Origin: Bacteroidota bacterium
Lineage (GTDB): Bacteria; Bacteroidota; Bacteroidia; Flavobacteriales_D; Crocinitomicaceae
Direction: 5' to 3'
Assembly (NCBI GenBank): GCA_016866375.1
Contig: VGMK01000021.1
Span: 1-17,076, forward strand
Length of the DNA: 17,076 nt
Shown piece after piece: positions 6,515 through 15,449 of this stretch. The translations under genes were made by a program, and so were the position numbers. Each line of letters opens with the position of its first letter. The stretch's first letter is position 1. Under the pieces are notes generated by a model. The model saw only the letters and a list, made by a program, of their open reading frames with translations, was not told the DNA's origin and ran no database searches.

Positions 6515-6800
6515 TTAACCCATGTATTCATTATAAATATTGGAATCCCCTTCAAAAAACCCATAAAATTGGAAATCAGAATAATCATAATTGCATTCGT
6601 CTGCATTAGATTGCATTTCCAAATATTCCTCATGAGATATCCACTTATTCTGATTGATTAAAAGATTAGCATCCACATTGTTTTCCGTTTCAATTGCACA
6701 ATATAGGCTTTATCACAATATAACTTTCCTTAGAACTCAGCGATTTCTTTTTGTGGTTTTCCAGCATTTAATAATACCTCAATTGTGTATCTTTACTCAT
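6515..6800 (-). pseudogene. Decayed small acidic gene (frameshift and internal stop)
   Basis: Minus-strand reading from the ATG at 6800 gives MSKDTQLRYY, a stop, then immediately in frame another ATG (6767) giving MLENHKKKSLSSKESYIVIKPILCN and a stop. The next reading frame is open across that point and gives a coding-looking acidic, aromatic tail (for example NKWISHEEYLEMQ, DYSDFQFYGFFEG, ending NEYMG) with TAA at 6515. Joining the parts needs a one-base skip near 6695-6715. The tail alone has only a GTG start. The rest of the 603-bp gap between 6358 and 6962 shows nothing else convincing. Confidence 0.4.
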
Positions 6801-6961
6801 AAGAAAGTTAGTATGACATTACAACTTTATTTTTGGCGATTTAACGGGGTAAAATAACTCTTTCCTTGAAACAGAGAGGGAAATCTTTTTGGTTTGCTTC
6901 CTGTTTTGAAATTTATTTCACCACGAAATCTAAAAGTTGCATTTAGTGGTTGAATGAGCCA

Positions 6962-8074
6962 TTAAAATAACTCCCCCTGTTTATTAATCAAATTATTATT
7001 TTTCAATTCATATTTAATGGGGTTACCGCCAATAGAAATTATTTTATCGCTTCTTTTTATAAGTCCAGAAAGCTTGGTGCCCTTCCAATCTAAATTAAGT
7101 GCCTTTATGATTTCTTTAATTGACATTTGTTTTCCATTTAATAAACTCTCGACACTACCAATGACCTCTATTTCTAACTCAAGTTCACTTTTAGGCAAAT
7201 TGATTTCAATTGGTTTGCCTCTATTATCGACTGGAATGCAACCTTTTCTTATTAATAATGAATTTGCATTCATTTCAGATTCATCAGGGAAGCGAATAAA
7301 TACTTCCCAATGTTCTTTAAGAGCATGTAATGCACCATTTATGGTACCTCCTTTTTCACCTGATTCAGCTATAAACACTTTATCACCGAGTGCATAAATT
7401 AATGGGTTACGTTCTTGTGCTTTAAATGTATGCCAATTATCATCTGGATCAAAACAGCTGATGACGAGCAAATTCCCCTGAGTCATCGATTTATAATAGT
7501 TTCGATATCCTTTAAATTTTTTAATGCCTTCAGCAAGAATAATAATAGTTGTCCCTCCATTTAAAACAGCCGTTTCAGATGCATAGGTATCAATACCTGA
7601 GGCGCCACCGCTAACCACAGTTCTATTTGTTTTTGCAGCTGTTTTAGCGAGGTTTTGGCTAAATTCAATACTCAAACTACTCGCTTTTCTACTACCTACA
7701 ATGGAAATTGAACCAAGTTTTAATAATTCCAGATTACCTTTCATAAATAATACGGGAGGCGAATTATATTTTAGTTTTATTTTATACTTCTCTGGATAAT
7801 TTATATTGAGTATTGAAATAATCTGAAACCCTTGATTTTCCAAATCTTCCGTTAAAAAAGAAATATTCGATAAATTCTGCTTAACCAATTCCAAACAATT
7901 CAAATCGTTTTCATCGAGAGACAACCTTTCAGAAAGTATGTTTCTGTTTAATTCAAAAAGATCTATGACGTTCAGCTTTTCAGTAAGCATTTTTTCAATA
8001 ATCTCATTTTTACGCTTATTACCAATCTTTACTCGATGAAAAGCATACCAATAAGTTGATTCATTTGACATCAT
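6962..8074 (-). CDS. DprA/Smf-like protein (370 aa)
   Basis: Family marks in order: a helical N-terminal region; PEKYKIKLKYNSPPVLFMKG (about 94-113, the DprA ...P..L..PP.L...G segment); the Rossmann core SISIVGSRKAS (122-132), VVSGGASGID (153-162) and SGEKGGT (238-244); and a C-terminal winged-helix-like region (about 315-358). Classical DprA loads RecA on incoming ssDNA during transformation. Here the gene is the last of a helicase cassette and its ATG overlaps the RecQ-PRTase stop by ATGA, so it works with that protein. Related DprA-like proteins serve as antitoxin/partner (ShosA) of a PRTase toxin (ShosT). This is more likely a defence paralogue than competence dprA. The second Met is an alternative start. 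Confidence 0.82.
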   Translation of the reverse strand: MMSNESTYWYAFHRVKIGNKRKNEIIEKMLTEKLNVIDLFELNRNILSERLSLDENDLNCLELVKQNLSNISFLTEDLENQGFQIISILNINYPEKYKIKLKYNSPPVLFMKGNLELLKLGSISIVGSRKASSLSIEFSQNLAKTAAKTNRTVVSGGASGIDTYASETAVLNGGTTIIILAEGIKKFKGYRNYYKSMTQGNLLVISCFDPDDNWHTFKAQERNPLIYALGDKVFIAESGEKGGTINGALHALKEHWEVFIRFPDESEMNANSLLIRKGCIPVDNRGKPIEINLPKSELELEIEVIGSVESLLNGKQMSIKEIIKALNLDWKGTKLSGLIKRSDKIISIGGNPIKYELKNNNLINKQGELF

Positions 8075-10290
8075 AATTGATCCCCTCCTACGGTTTTAGC
8101 TAATACCATTGGAGCGATTAATTCAGCTCCATTAATATTTAATAATTTACTGACTTCTTTAATTGTTGCACCACTGTCGATAACATCATCAATTAGTAGA
8201 ATTCGTTTACCTACAATTAAATTTGAATCAAATAATGCAAAAGCACCATTTACATTATCGGCTTTTAAATATTTATTTTCAAATAATTTCTGAGGTTGAG
8301 TATTTTTTGCTTTTTTGATTATGTTAAGTACTGGTAAATTTAATAAATTACCTAGTTTTTTAGATAGATTCTCAACTAATTGACCTGATTCAGTTGGTGG
8401 AATGAATAAGATAAGGTCTATCTTCAAATCTAAAAGATTCAGACAATAAGCTCTTTTCATTCTTTCAACTAGAAAAATGGGAAAATCGCCCCCATTTTGA
8501 TATTTCGATTTTCTAATTGCATTACCCACCTTTGGATAGCTATAATAACTCGTCGCAACTACATCAGTAATTTTTGCTTTCTCAAGGTGTTTCTTGATTA
8601 ATCTACTTTCAACTTGTTCCTTGTCTTCAGCAGGAATTAACGCTAAAAACATTTTGGGATCGTGTAATTTTCCCAATGATAAATTATTAATCTTCAATTC
8701 ATATTTCGTCCAAAATGGAGAACTTAATACGTACTTTCCTTTATCCAATGAAGTTTCCGGAGCCATAGATATGATAGGGAAGAAATTATCCCAAAACTCA
8801 ATCAATTGACTTTCGATATTGACCGATTCGAAATACTTAAGTTTAGAAAGATTTGTATTATCACAATTTCGTATATTTTCAACTTGAACATCCCCTAAAT
8901 AGGTACACAAGTAATTCATTCTCGACGACTTTGAGTTAATGTAATCTCTTAATAGAAACAACTCTTCTTTTTTATGAGATTTAAGGTCATCAAATGGCTT
9001 CCTATCAATATCTGGTGCACCAAACCTAAACTCCAATTTTTTAGTTTTATTATCGTTGATTTCTGTGGCAATTTTTTGATCGATCAAGTCAGATTTTATC
9101 ACACGAACTTGTTGCTGACGTAAATTTGTTTTTCGCATGATTTCACTTTCGCTCAAAGGATCTTCTTTTATAGCGTTTATTACCTTGTTATATTGAGAAA
9201 TCGATGGTCTTGCATTTTCAATGAAAGATAAAGGGAGCTTAAGGTCCTCTTCAATAGTGTTTTCATCTGTGAAATTATCATATAATAAAATGATTTCTGA
9301 TTTTTTCCCATCTCTCCCGACTCGACCTATTTCTTGATAATAATGTATAATCGACTGAGGAATTTGAGTATGAATTACAAAGCGTAAGTCAGGTTTGTCA
9401 ATACCCATCCCCAAAGCGTTGGTTGAAACAATCACTTTCCAACGGTTAGTTATTAAACCTTGTTCAATTTCAATTCTCTTTTCTGTATCAAGACCTGCAT
9501 TATACCCTATTGAGGAAATTCCAATATAGTTCAACCATTTTGAATAAATCTCTGTGTTAACGCGTGTACCAGTATAAATTATTCCTGTTCCATCTATTCT
9601 TGAAACTTGCTGAGCAATAAATTTCATTTTCTCATCTTCACTTTTAACAGTCGTTACGTATAACTGGAAGTTTTCTCTAAGTAAGTTGCCGCGAACAACA
9701 GTCATTCTACCACCTATCTGTTTTAGAATATCCCCTTCTGTTCTTTTAGTTGCTGTAGCTGTGGTTGCTATAATAGGAATTGTAACTGGTAAAACTTTAA
9801 TAAGATTTAATATCCTTCTATAATCAGGTCGGAAATCATGTCCCCAAACGGAAATACAATGAGCTTCATCAATAACCACCAAGGATACGTTTGTATTCAT
9901 CTTTTTAATTGTTTCCATGAACTGATTGTCACCAAGTCTTTCCGGTGCAATGTAAAGCATGGAAAGATTACCACGAACTGCCTCCTCAAGATTTTGATAG
10001 TTATCTTCGGGTAATTCTTCAGAGTTAATTGCTGCAGCTTTTATTCCTTTTGATTTTAGGCTTTTCACCTGGTCGCGCATTAATGCAATTAACGGCGAAA
10101 AAATGATTGTAAGTCCTTGCATTTGAGTGGCCGGAAACTGAAAACAGAGTGATTTACCGAAACCCGTTTTTTGAATCATTAATATCCTTTCACCATTTAA
10201 AACTCTAGAAATAGCCTCCCATTGTTCGTCATAAAATTGATCAAACCCAAAAGCTTTCTTTAAATTGTATTCCGCTAATTTTCTATCCAT
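8071..10290 (-). CDS. RecQ-family helicase fused to a C-terminal phosphoribosyltransferase (739 aa)
   Basis: Residues 1-345 are a RecQ helicase: motif I QKTGFGKS (40-47), DEAH (141-144), aromatic loop CISVWGHDFRPDYR (145-158), ATTATAT (175-181), motif VI QEIGRVGRDG (319-328; usual QESGRAGRDG). The zinc subdomain is degenerate: only C462 and C476 (RNCDN) remain of the usual four. From about 575 a type-I PRTase domain follows, with the PRPP-binding loop ILLIDDVIDSGATI (697-710). PRTase domains of this kind occur in ComFC, next to the ComFA helicase, and in the ShosT toxin. The gene overlaps the TPR-OB gene by 8 bp and the DprA-like gene by 4 bp. Likely role: 3'-5' DNA unwinding tied to a PRTase or PRPP-sensing step. 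Confidence 0.9.
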   Translation of the reverse strand: MDRKLAEYNLKKAFGFDQFYDEQWEAISRVLNGERILMIQKTGFGKSLCFQFPATQMQGLTIIFSPLIALMRDQVKSLKSKGIKAAAINSEELPEDNYQNLEEAVRGNLSMLYIAPERLGDNQFMETIKKMNTNVSLVVIDEAHCISVWGHDFRPDYRRILNLIKVLPVTIPIIATTATATKRTEGDILKQIGGRMTVVRGNLLRENFQLYVTTVKSEDEKMKFIAQQVSRIDGTGIIYTGTRVNTEIYSKWLNYIGISSIGYNAGLDTEKRIEIEQGLITNRWKVIVSTNALGMGIDKPDLRFVIHTQIPQSIIHYYQEIGRVGRDGKKSEIILLYDNFTDENTIEEDLKLPLSFIENARPSISQYNKVINAIKEDPLSESEIMRKTNLRQQQVRVIKSDLIDQKIATEINDNKTKKLEFRFGAPDIDRKPFDDLKSHKKEELFLLRDYINSKSSRMNYLCTYLGDVQVENIRNCDNTNLSKLKYFESVNIESQLIEFWDNFFPIISMAPETSLDKGKYVLSSPFWTKYELKINNLSLGKLHDPKMFLALIPAEDKEQVESRLIKKHLEKAKITDVVATSYYSYPKVGNAIRKSKYQNGGDFPIFLVERMKRAYCLNLLDLKIDLILFIPPTESGQLVENLSKKLGNLLNLPVLNIIKKAKNTQPQKLFENKYLKADNVNGAFALFDSNLIVGKRILLIDDVIDSGATIKEVSKLLNINGAELIAPMVLAKTVGGDQL

Positions 10291-11809
10291 TATTCTTCTT
10301 TTCAGAGTTAATTTCTATCATCTTCCAACCCCATTGATTTTTCTTTTTATTAAAAGATAAAATGGCATTTCCAGATACGCTTTGAGAATTTTGAAGATTT
10401 AATCTTGAAACGATGGATGGCTCTACAAAAACATCATCAACAAAACCAAATTTTCCTTCTTCATTTATTTTAATTTCACCTTCAAATGACTTTTTAGCAT
10501 CAGCCGTTAAATTGGGACCGGCTTTTTCCGAACTCAAAACCTTATAAAATCCATTTTGACCTGCTCCATTAAAGCGTACCTTCAAAAGATCACCTATTTG
10601 AGGCTTTATTAATTTCCCTGTATAATTGAAGAATCCATGTTTTTGCTTGTCTTTGACAAAAGATAGGATATTCTTGTTTTCATTTACAAACTCAACAACA
10701 ATTAATTCTTCTGGGATATCTTGAAACAAGATTTCCTCAGCCTGTTTTAATTGACTCAAATACAAGTCCGAATTATCTCTTTTGGAATTTGCTGATTTGT
10801 ACCATTCCATTTCTGTCCATTGCATGATTTGGTTTGGTATCTTCCATTGATGTTTTTCCCTTGTTGAAATAACTTTTTGAATTTCCGTTTTCGCTTCGTT
10901 GAACATACTTTTTTGAATGAGCATTTCAGCAAACGATTGTCTTAATTTTATTAAAAAGTCTTCAGGTGTTTTTAGGCTCAAGGCTTTACAATAGCACGCA
11001 AACTGAATCTCTTTGTTCTCTAAAAATATTTCTGCCATTAGTTCCCATACCCAAAAGTCATTTCTTTTTTGCTTGGCAAAAGGTAAAAATGCAGAAAGCA
11101 CATTTCCATCATTCCCCAAAGCTAAAAGAAGTTTTGCTTTGAAGTAAGGAGGATATTGATAGTCAGGCTGTTTCTCAATCAAATAGTCCAATTTTGGCAA
11201 GAATGATTGGATCTTATCCTTGTCAATCACTTTTTGCTGTCCAAAGGGATCTAAAGGTGTTCCTTCCAAAAGTTTTTTAGCATAAGTAATGTATGCCTGT
11301 TCGGCAATTGACATTATTTTTTTACTATTATATTCCTCTTTTAAAAAATCTTCCGAACGGAGGTTTTCAAGATCCCACCAGTCAGCAAATTCAACATATC
11401 TATTGGATTCTTTCATTCCTTTGTGCATTGCACTAAAAAGCACACTAAACCATTTGGAATCCCTCTTTATTGGTAAATCTTTAACAGCATCAAACAAAAG
11501 ATATATTTTGGTAGAATCCTGAGTAGTTTCATGGGAAATAACTCTGGCTGCCTTGGCGATAACAATCGATATGTTATCAAAAAACATTTCTTCAGATGCA
11601 GGTAAATCCAAATCTTTTACCTCATTAATTTTCGCTATAAAAGCATCCAAATTTGATGCGACTTCATCAAGTTGAGCATAAAGTACCCAACTTAAATTCC
11701 TCTTACTCCAAATATTTGACAAATCAGCCTCTAATTCTGCTTTTGCCATTGCATAAGCTTCCTCTAACTTTCCGGCCTGACGAAGTTCTTTTATTTCTTT
11801 AGCTGGCAT
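10283..11809 (-). CDS. TPR-like protein with two C-terminal cold-shock/S1-type OB domains (508 aa)
   Basis: Residues about 1-360 are helical repeats of TPR type: the first repeat is AKEIKELRQAGKLEEAYAMA, and later repeats have the same small/large residue spacing. Two OB-like domains follow. The first is at about 369-428 (with KQKHGFFNY). The second, at about 441-500, resembles a cold-shock domain (FEGEIKINEEGKFGFVDDVF). This matches my recollection of the TPR plus tandem S1/CSD protein of so-called TOTE conflict systems; that name should be tested by profile search. No enzyme motif. Likely role: a scaffold and nucleic-acid recognition subunit between the two helicases. It overlaps the SF1 helicase gene by 11 bp and the RecQ-PRTase gene by 8 bp. 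Confidence 0.75.
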   Translation of the reverse strand: MPAKEIKELRQAGKLEEAYAMAKAELEADLSNIWSKRNLSWVLYAQLDEVASNLDAFIAKINEVKDLDLPASEEMFFDNISIVIAKAARVISHETTQDSTKIYLLFDAVKDLPIKRDSKWFSVLFSAMHKGMKESNRYVEFADWWDLENLRSEDFLKEEYNSKKIMSIAEQAYITYAKKLLEGTPLDPFGQQKVIDKDKIQSFLPKLDYLIEKQPDYQYPPYFKAKLLLALGNDGNVLSAFLPFAKQKRNDFWVWELMAEIFLENKEIQFACYCKALSLKTPEDFLIKLRQSFAEMLIQKSMFNEAKTEIQKVISTREKHQWKIPNQIMQWTEMEWYKSANSKRDNSDLYLSQLKQAEEILFQDIPEELIVVEFVNENKNILSFVKDKQKHGFFNYTGKLIKPQIGDLLKVRFNGAGQNGFYKVLSSEKAGPNLTADAKKSFEGEIKINEEGKFGFVDDVFVEPSIVSRLNLQNSQSVSGNAILSFNKKKNQWGWKMIEINSEKKNNG

Positions 11810-13937
11810 TGGTCTCTAAATTTGATATGATTAATTTTAGCTTTTCATCTTCCTCTGACCCAATTTTTTTTGGCATCGCAGAAGTGAATTGGTTTTTTCC
11901 ATTGAAGTAGAACTGAATATATGAACATACTGAGTCTGTGATGAAGTAATAGGTCAAATCATAGTTTCCTGTTTTTACAACATTCGTGAGGGTACTTTTA
12001 CTTTCATCACAAGCTTGTAACACATAAGAATGTAATTCTTTTAGAAAAAACTCCGCAGGATTCCAATCAATCAAGTATTGTCGTTCATAGGGAGCGTTAA
12101 AAATTGCAGCTAATTCAATGGCTGCGGGATGATCATTATCGCTTGTTACCTTGAAGGCTTGAGTAAAGTATCCTGCACCATTGTGATGCCCATCCAACTG
12201 AATAAGTTCGTTATACTCGCATCTTATAAAATACCTTTCCAAAAATCCATTTATAGGAGAAAATACATTTTCAATTTTAAAATGTGTATTCTCTAATTTT
12301 TCATAGATTTCCCAGTATTTTATACTTTTACATTTGTGTGCGTTGCTATTATGAAAAGGAGAATTTTTAACCCCTAGAAAAGAAAAGGCATTTGTAGGGA
12401 AATTACCAATTTGTCCTATAGGATTAAAGTTCAGTCTACTAAAAACTCCGAAGTTTGGTGCATTCAAACAAATTACGGATTCTCTTGCCCTGGTAGTAGC
12501 TGTGTAGCACCATTTTAATGGTTCTGTTTTTAAACTTACTCTACCACTGTAATCAACAAAAACTTTTTCCCATTCACCACCTTGCGATTTATGACAAGTA
12601 ATGCTGTATCCGTACTTAATTTTAAGAGCATTAAAAAATGGGTCAGACTTTAGAGCGTTCTTAAATTCCTCACTGCCTATTTTATAACTATTTAACCCTT
12701 TTTCTTTTCGTTCCTTTTGCTTCTCATTAAAGCGGATTAAAAAATTAATGTACACCGCTTTCATTTCATCTATACTCAAATCCCTATTTACTGAGTTTAG
12801 TAAGTCGTAATGTATTAAGCATGAAATATCTTCTGAGAAATGCGGTAGTCGAATTTTAACCCACTTAAACATTAATGAAATAACTATTCTTTCCTTCTTT
12901 CCATTTTTATCTACCATTACCGGAGCTGACTGACTTATTGTGTCTGGATTTACTTCCACAACTTGTGCTAAATCTCCATTGAATAATTCAGTGCCATAGG
13001 TATGGTAATTATTGTTGTTGATGAGAATAATATCACCTACCACTAGATGCTTTTGATTAGGAAATAGCTTTTCCCTAATAGCTATATTGTTATGAAAACA
13101 TTGGCCATTGGAATAAGCAATAATTATCCCATCACCAACTTTTGGAGATGGAAAAGTATCTACAAAATGCTCATAAAAAACATTGGGATTTGATTGAACG
13201 AAACTTTCTGAATCATAATCAAACTTTAATTCTTTACGATTTTCTGAAAAAATCAAGTTTCTTATTTTCTCGGCATTTTTTAAAATCAAATTTTCATTTT
13301 GACGAACTACTTCTGTCAATTCCACTATCTTAATTCTTAGATTAAGGACATTGCTAAAATAATCAGGGTCAAGGGCGAGTGATTTGTTATCACCTACAGG
13401 TTGTAATTGTGCAGGGTCTCCAACAAATATGAGCTTGTTATTGCTTGCTGAAACTTTAGCATACGTTAGAAGATCATTCAGCAAGAAACCAGTTCCGAAC
13501 GTAAATAACTCATGCTTTGATTCTTTGCTTGAAATCATAGATGCCTCGTCAATAATCAATATGCTTTTATCATCACTTATTTGATTTATCGGAAAAACGT
13601 AATGGTATGATTGTTCCTCCACACGTTCATTTTCAGCTTCAATGGCATCCAATCTTTCAAAATTGTAAATGCCACGGTGAATTGTGGTAGCTTCTTTCTT
13701 TGTTTTATCTCTGATGATTTTTGCCGCTCTGCCCGTTGGTGCCATCAATTGGTATTTCTTTTTTAGAGATTCCAGATACTCGACAAAACCTGTTAATAAG
13801 GTTGTTTTTCCACTTCCCGCATAACCTTGAAGTATAAATACTCGCTCATCACTCTCTAAAAATGCATGAAGCATTTCCAGCGCATTGCGTTGATCGTTCG
13901 TGAGATTTATATGTCGGAAATGGTTTAAAATTTTCAC
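11799..13937 (-). CDS. SF1 RecD-like DNA helicase (712 aa), GTG start
   Basis: Motifs in order: Walker A GYAGSGKTT (38-46), APTGRAAK (66-73), Walker B LIIDEAS (127-133), motif III GDPAQLQPVG (173-182), ELTEVVRQ (206-213), motif V YGYSITCHKSQGGEW (442-456) and motif VI WCYTATTRARES (476-487). This is the layout of SF1B 5'-3' helicases of the RecD2/Dda/Pif1 type. Residues after about 510 form a roughly 200-residue C-terminal region I do not recognise, without a visible nuclease motif. The start is GTG at 13937: an in-frame TAA lies five codons upstream and no ATG intervenes. It is 44 bp after the 166-aa gene and overlaps the TPR-OB gene by 11 bp. Confidence 0.9.
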   Translation of the reverse strand: MKILNHFRHINLTNDQRNALEMLHAFLESDERVFILQGYAGSGKTTLLTGFVEYLESLKKKYQLMAPTGRAAKIIRDKTKKEATTIHRGIYNFERLDAIEAENERVEEQSYHYVFPINQISDDKSILIIDEASMISSKESKHELFTFGTGFLLNDLLTYAKVSASNNKLIFVGDPAQLQPVGDNKSLALDPDYFSNVLNLRIKIVELTEVVRQNENLILKNAEKIRNLIFSENRKELKFDYDSESFVQSNPNVFYEHFVDTFPSPKVGDGIIIAYSNGQCFHNNIAIREKLFPNQKHLVVGDIILINNNNYHTYGTELFNGDLAQVVEVNPDTISQSAPVMVDKNGKKERIVISLMFKWVKIRLPHFSEDISCLIHYDLLNSVNRDLSIDEMKAVYINFLIRFNEKQKERKEKGLNSYKIGSEEFKNALKSDPFFNALKIKYGYSITCHKSQGGEWEKVFVDYSGRVSLKTEPLKWCYTATTRARESVICLNAPNFGVFSRLNFNPIGQIGNFPTNAFSFLGVKNSPFHNSNAHKCKSIKYWEIYEKLENTHFKIENVFSPINGFLERYFIRCEYNELIQLDGHHNGAGYFTQAFKVTSDNDHPAAIELAAIFNAPYERQYLIDWNPAEFFLKELHSYVLQACDESKSTLTNVVKTGNYDLTYYFITDSVCSYIQFYFNGKNQFTSAMPKKIGSEEDEKLKLIISNLETNAS

Positions 13938-13981
13938 AATAATTAGTTCTTAATTGCTTTGATGGAAAAAATATTAATGAA

Positions 13982-14482
13982 TTATTTTTTAGATAACTTG
14001 GCTATTTTGTTTTCAAGCTTCTTAATTTGATTGTTTTTAAATTCCACAATTTCTAGAGCTTTATGAGTATCAACTAGGCTAAGTAATTTTATGTAATCAA
14101 ATAAATCCTTGAATCTCAAATTCAAAGTGTTTTTCATACTATACTGATTAAAACGAAGTTCTATCTCAACTCCAATCCTATCCTTAATGACTGCATTCAA
14201 TACTACTGAGGAATCGCCATACCGATTCTTTAACCATAATTCTTTATCAGTCAATTCACAGGTGATTCCATTAATAGTAAAAGAGTTTGTTTCAATTTTT
14301 TCGTGGTTTGAATCAAAAATATCATTCGAATAATAAGTATACAAACCTTTCCCTGATGACGTCTTCATATAATTAGATGTAATATACATGAGGGGTATTA
14401 TTGAGCTTTTCTGACCGATGTCTGATAATAAGTATACATCAAGTTGGGTCGAAATAATATATTCTAGTTTTTTATTCTCCAT
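13982..14482 (-). CDS. Hypothetical protein (166 aa) between retron and helicase genes
   Basis: Residues 1-115 are beta-rich (YIISTQLDVYLLSD, GITCELTDKELWLKN, GVEIELRFNQY). The C terminus, from about 147, is a short Lys/Asn/Glu-rich coiled coil (NNQIKKLENKIAKLSKK). There is no signal peptide, membrane segment or catalytic motif, and no family recognised. It sits 65 bp after the 299-aa gene and 44 bp before the SF1 helicase, so it could belong to either cassette. Its position makes it a bridge or small regulatory subunit candidate. Confidence 0.65.
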   Translation of the reverse strand: MENKKLEYIISTQLDVYLLSDIGQKSSIIPLMYITSNYMKTSSGKGLYTYYSNDIFDSNHEKIETNSFTINGITCELTDKELWLKNRYGDSSVVLNAVIKDRIGVEIELRFNQYSMKNTLNLRFKDLFDYIKLLSLVDTHKALEIVEFKNNQIKKLENKIAKLSKK

Positions 14483-14547
14483 AACTGTAAAACAATAATT
14501 CAGTATTTTTTTCTAAAGTTTCTGTTTTTCTATGCAGTGTTTATGCA

Positions 14548-15447
14548 TTATTTATTTTTATCCATTTGTTGCTTTAATTTTTCAAGGTCAGGATTAATTG
14601 CACCAAGGGTATTTTTCTGTGGCTTAGTTTTATTTGGTAGTGCGATATTTCTATTTATAGGTGCAGTTTTTTTAGCATAAACTAATTCGATATGATTAAC
14701 AAAATCTTGAAGGAAACCATAAAATTTAAAATAGTACCTAGCCTCATTACCCTTTATTTTGTCAAGTGTTTTTTGTTGATATTGAGAAGGGTTATTTCCT
14801 CTATGATTTTGATTTCTCATTTGATAAATTTCTTCATGAACGTAATAGACGGAATTAAATTCATATTCATCTTTTATTACATTTTTGTCAAAATAAAATA
14901 AATACAATAATGCTCTAAACTTCCTATTGGCATGCCATTTAGAAAGGTCGTTTATAGGATTCGTATTTTGGAAGACTAACTTCTCAATTGATGTTCCTCC
15001 ACTTGTTGGGAGAATATATTGCTTTTGTTTTTGGTCATAAGAAGATTTGATTGCACTTGAATTTTTTATTTTATTCCAAGTCGCTACAACACCATTTTCA
15101 AATAAGAAATTTGTTATATTTTCAATTTGTTGATAAAGACAAAGACAAAAATTCTCAAAGTCATCTCTCCGCCTTTCGTGCTCCATTTTTCTATAGTCTA
15201 GAATCAGTTGATCTCTTATTTCTTGTATAGGGAATGATTTATAGAACTCAACTGCCTGCTTTTCAATTTTTTGCTCAACACAATATTCATGGATGTTTTG
15301 AATAACAGAGTGTTTTGCTATTTCTTCAACTGACGATGTTTCTCCTATTGTTTTCAATATTTCATCCGTTAACCATTCATTACCTTCAACATTTAAAAGG
15401 TCTCCAATGATTTGAATAAGTTTTTTAAGCTTTTCCCTATCCTTCAT
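14548..15447 (-). CDS. Candidate retron accessory/effector protein, possibly HEPN-like (299 aa)
   Basis: It starts two bases after the RT stop, the usual place of a retron effector. The protein is nearly all helical. A helix at about 95-117 (DDFENFCLCLYQQIENITNFLF) and a later helix ending in MRNQNHRGN (210-218) resemble the two key helices of HEPN RNases, whose catalytic motif is RN-x-H-like. Here R211-N212 and H215 are one residue closer than the standard Rx4-6H, so the assignment is tentative. The last 40 residues are Lys/Pro/Asn-rich and probably flexible. If HEPN is right, it would be an abortive-infection RNase kept silent by the RT-msDNA complex. That role is inference. Confidence 0.6.
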   Translation of the reverse strand: MKDREKLKKLIQIIGDLLNVEGNEWLTDEILKTIGETSSVEEIAKHSVIQNIHEYCVEQKIEKQAVEFYKSFPIQEIRDQLILDYRKMEHERRRDDFENFCLCLYQQIENITNFLFENGVVATWNKIKNSSAIKSSYDQKQKQYILPTSGGTSIEKLVFQNTNPINDLSKWHANRKFRALLYLFYFDKNVIKDEYEFNSVYYVHEEIYQMRNQNHRGNNPSQYQQKTLDKIKGNEARYYFKFYGFLQDFVNHIELVYAKKTAPINRNIALPNKTKPQKNTLGAINPDLEKLKQQMDKNK

Positions 15448-15449
15448 AT

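Noticed and set aside
6921..6949. Inverted repeat CCACGAAAT/ATTTAGTGG downstream of the DprA-like gene as terminator
   Set aside because: One mismatch in the stem and no T tract on the minus-strand exit side, so termination is not supported.
7017..7397. Plus-strand ORF of 126 codons
   Set aside because: Entirely antisense to the DprA-like gene, whose family motifs are unmistakable.
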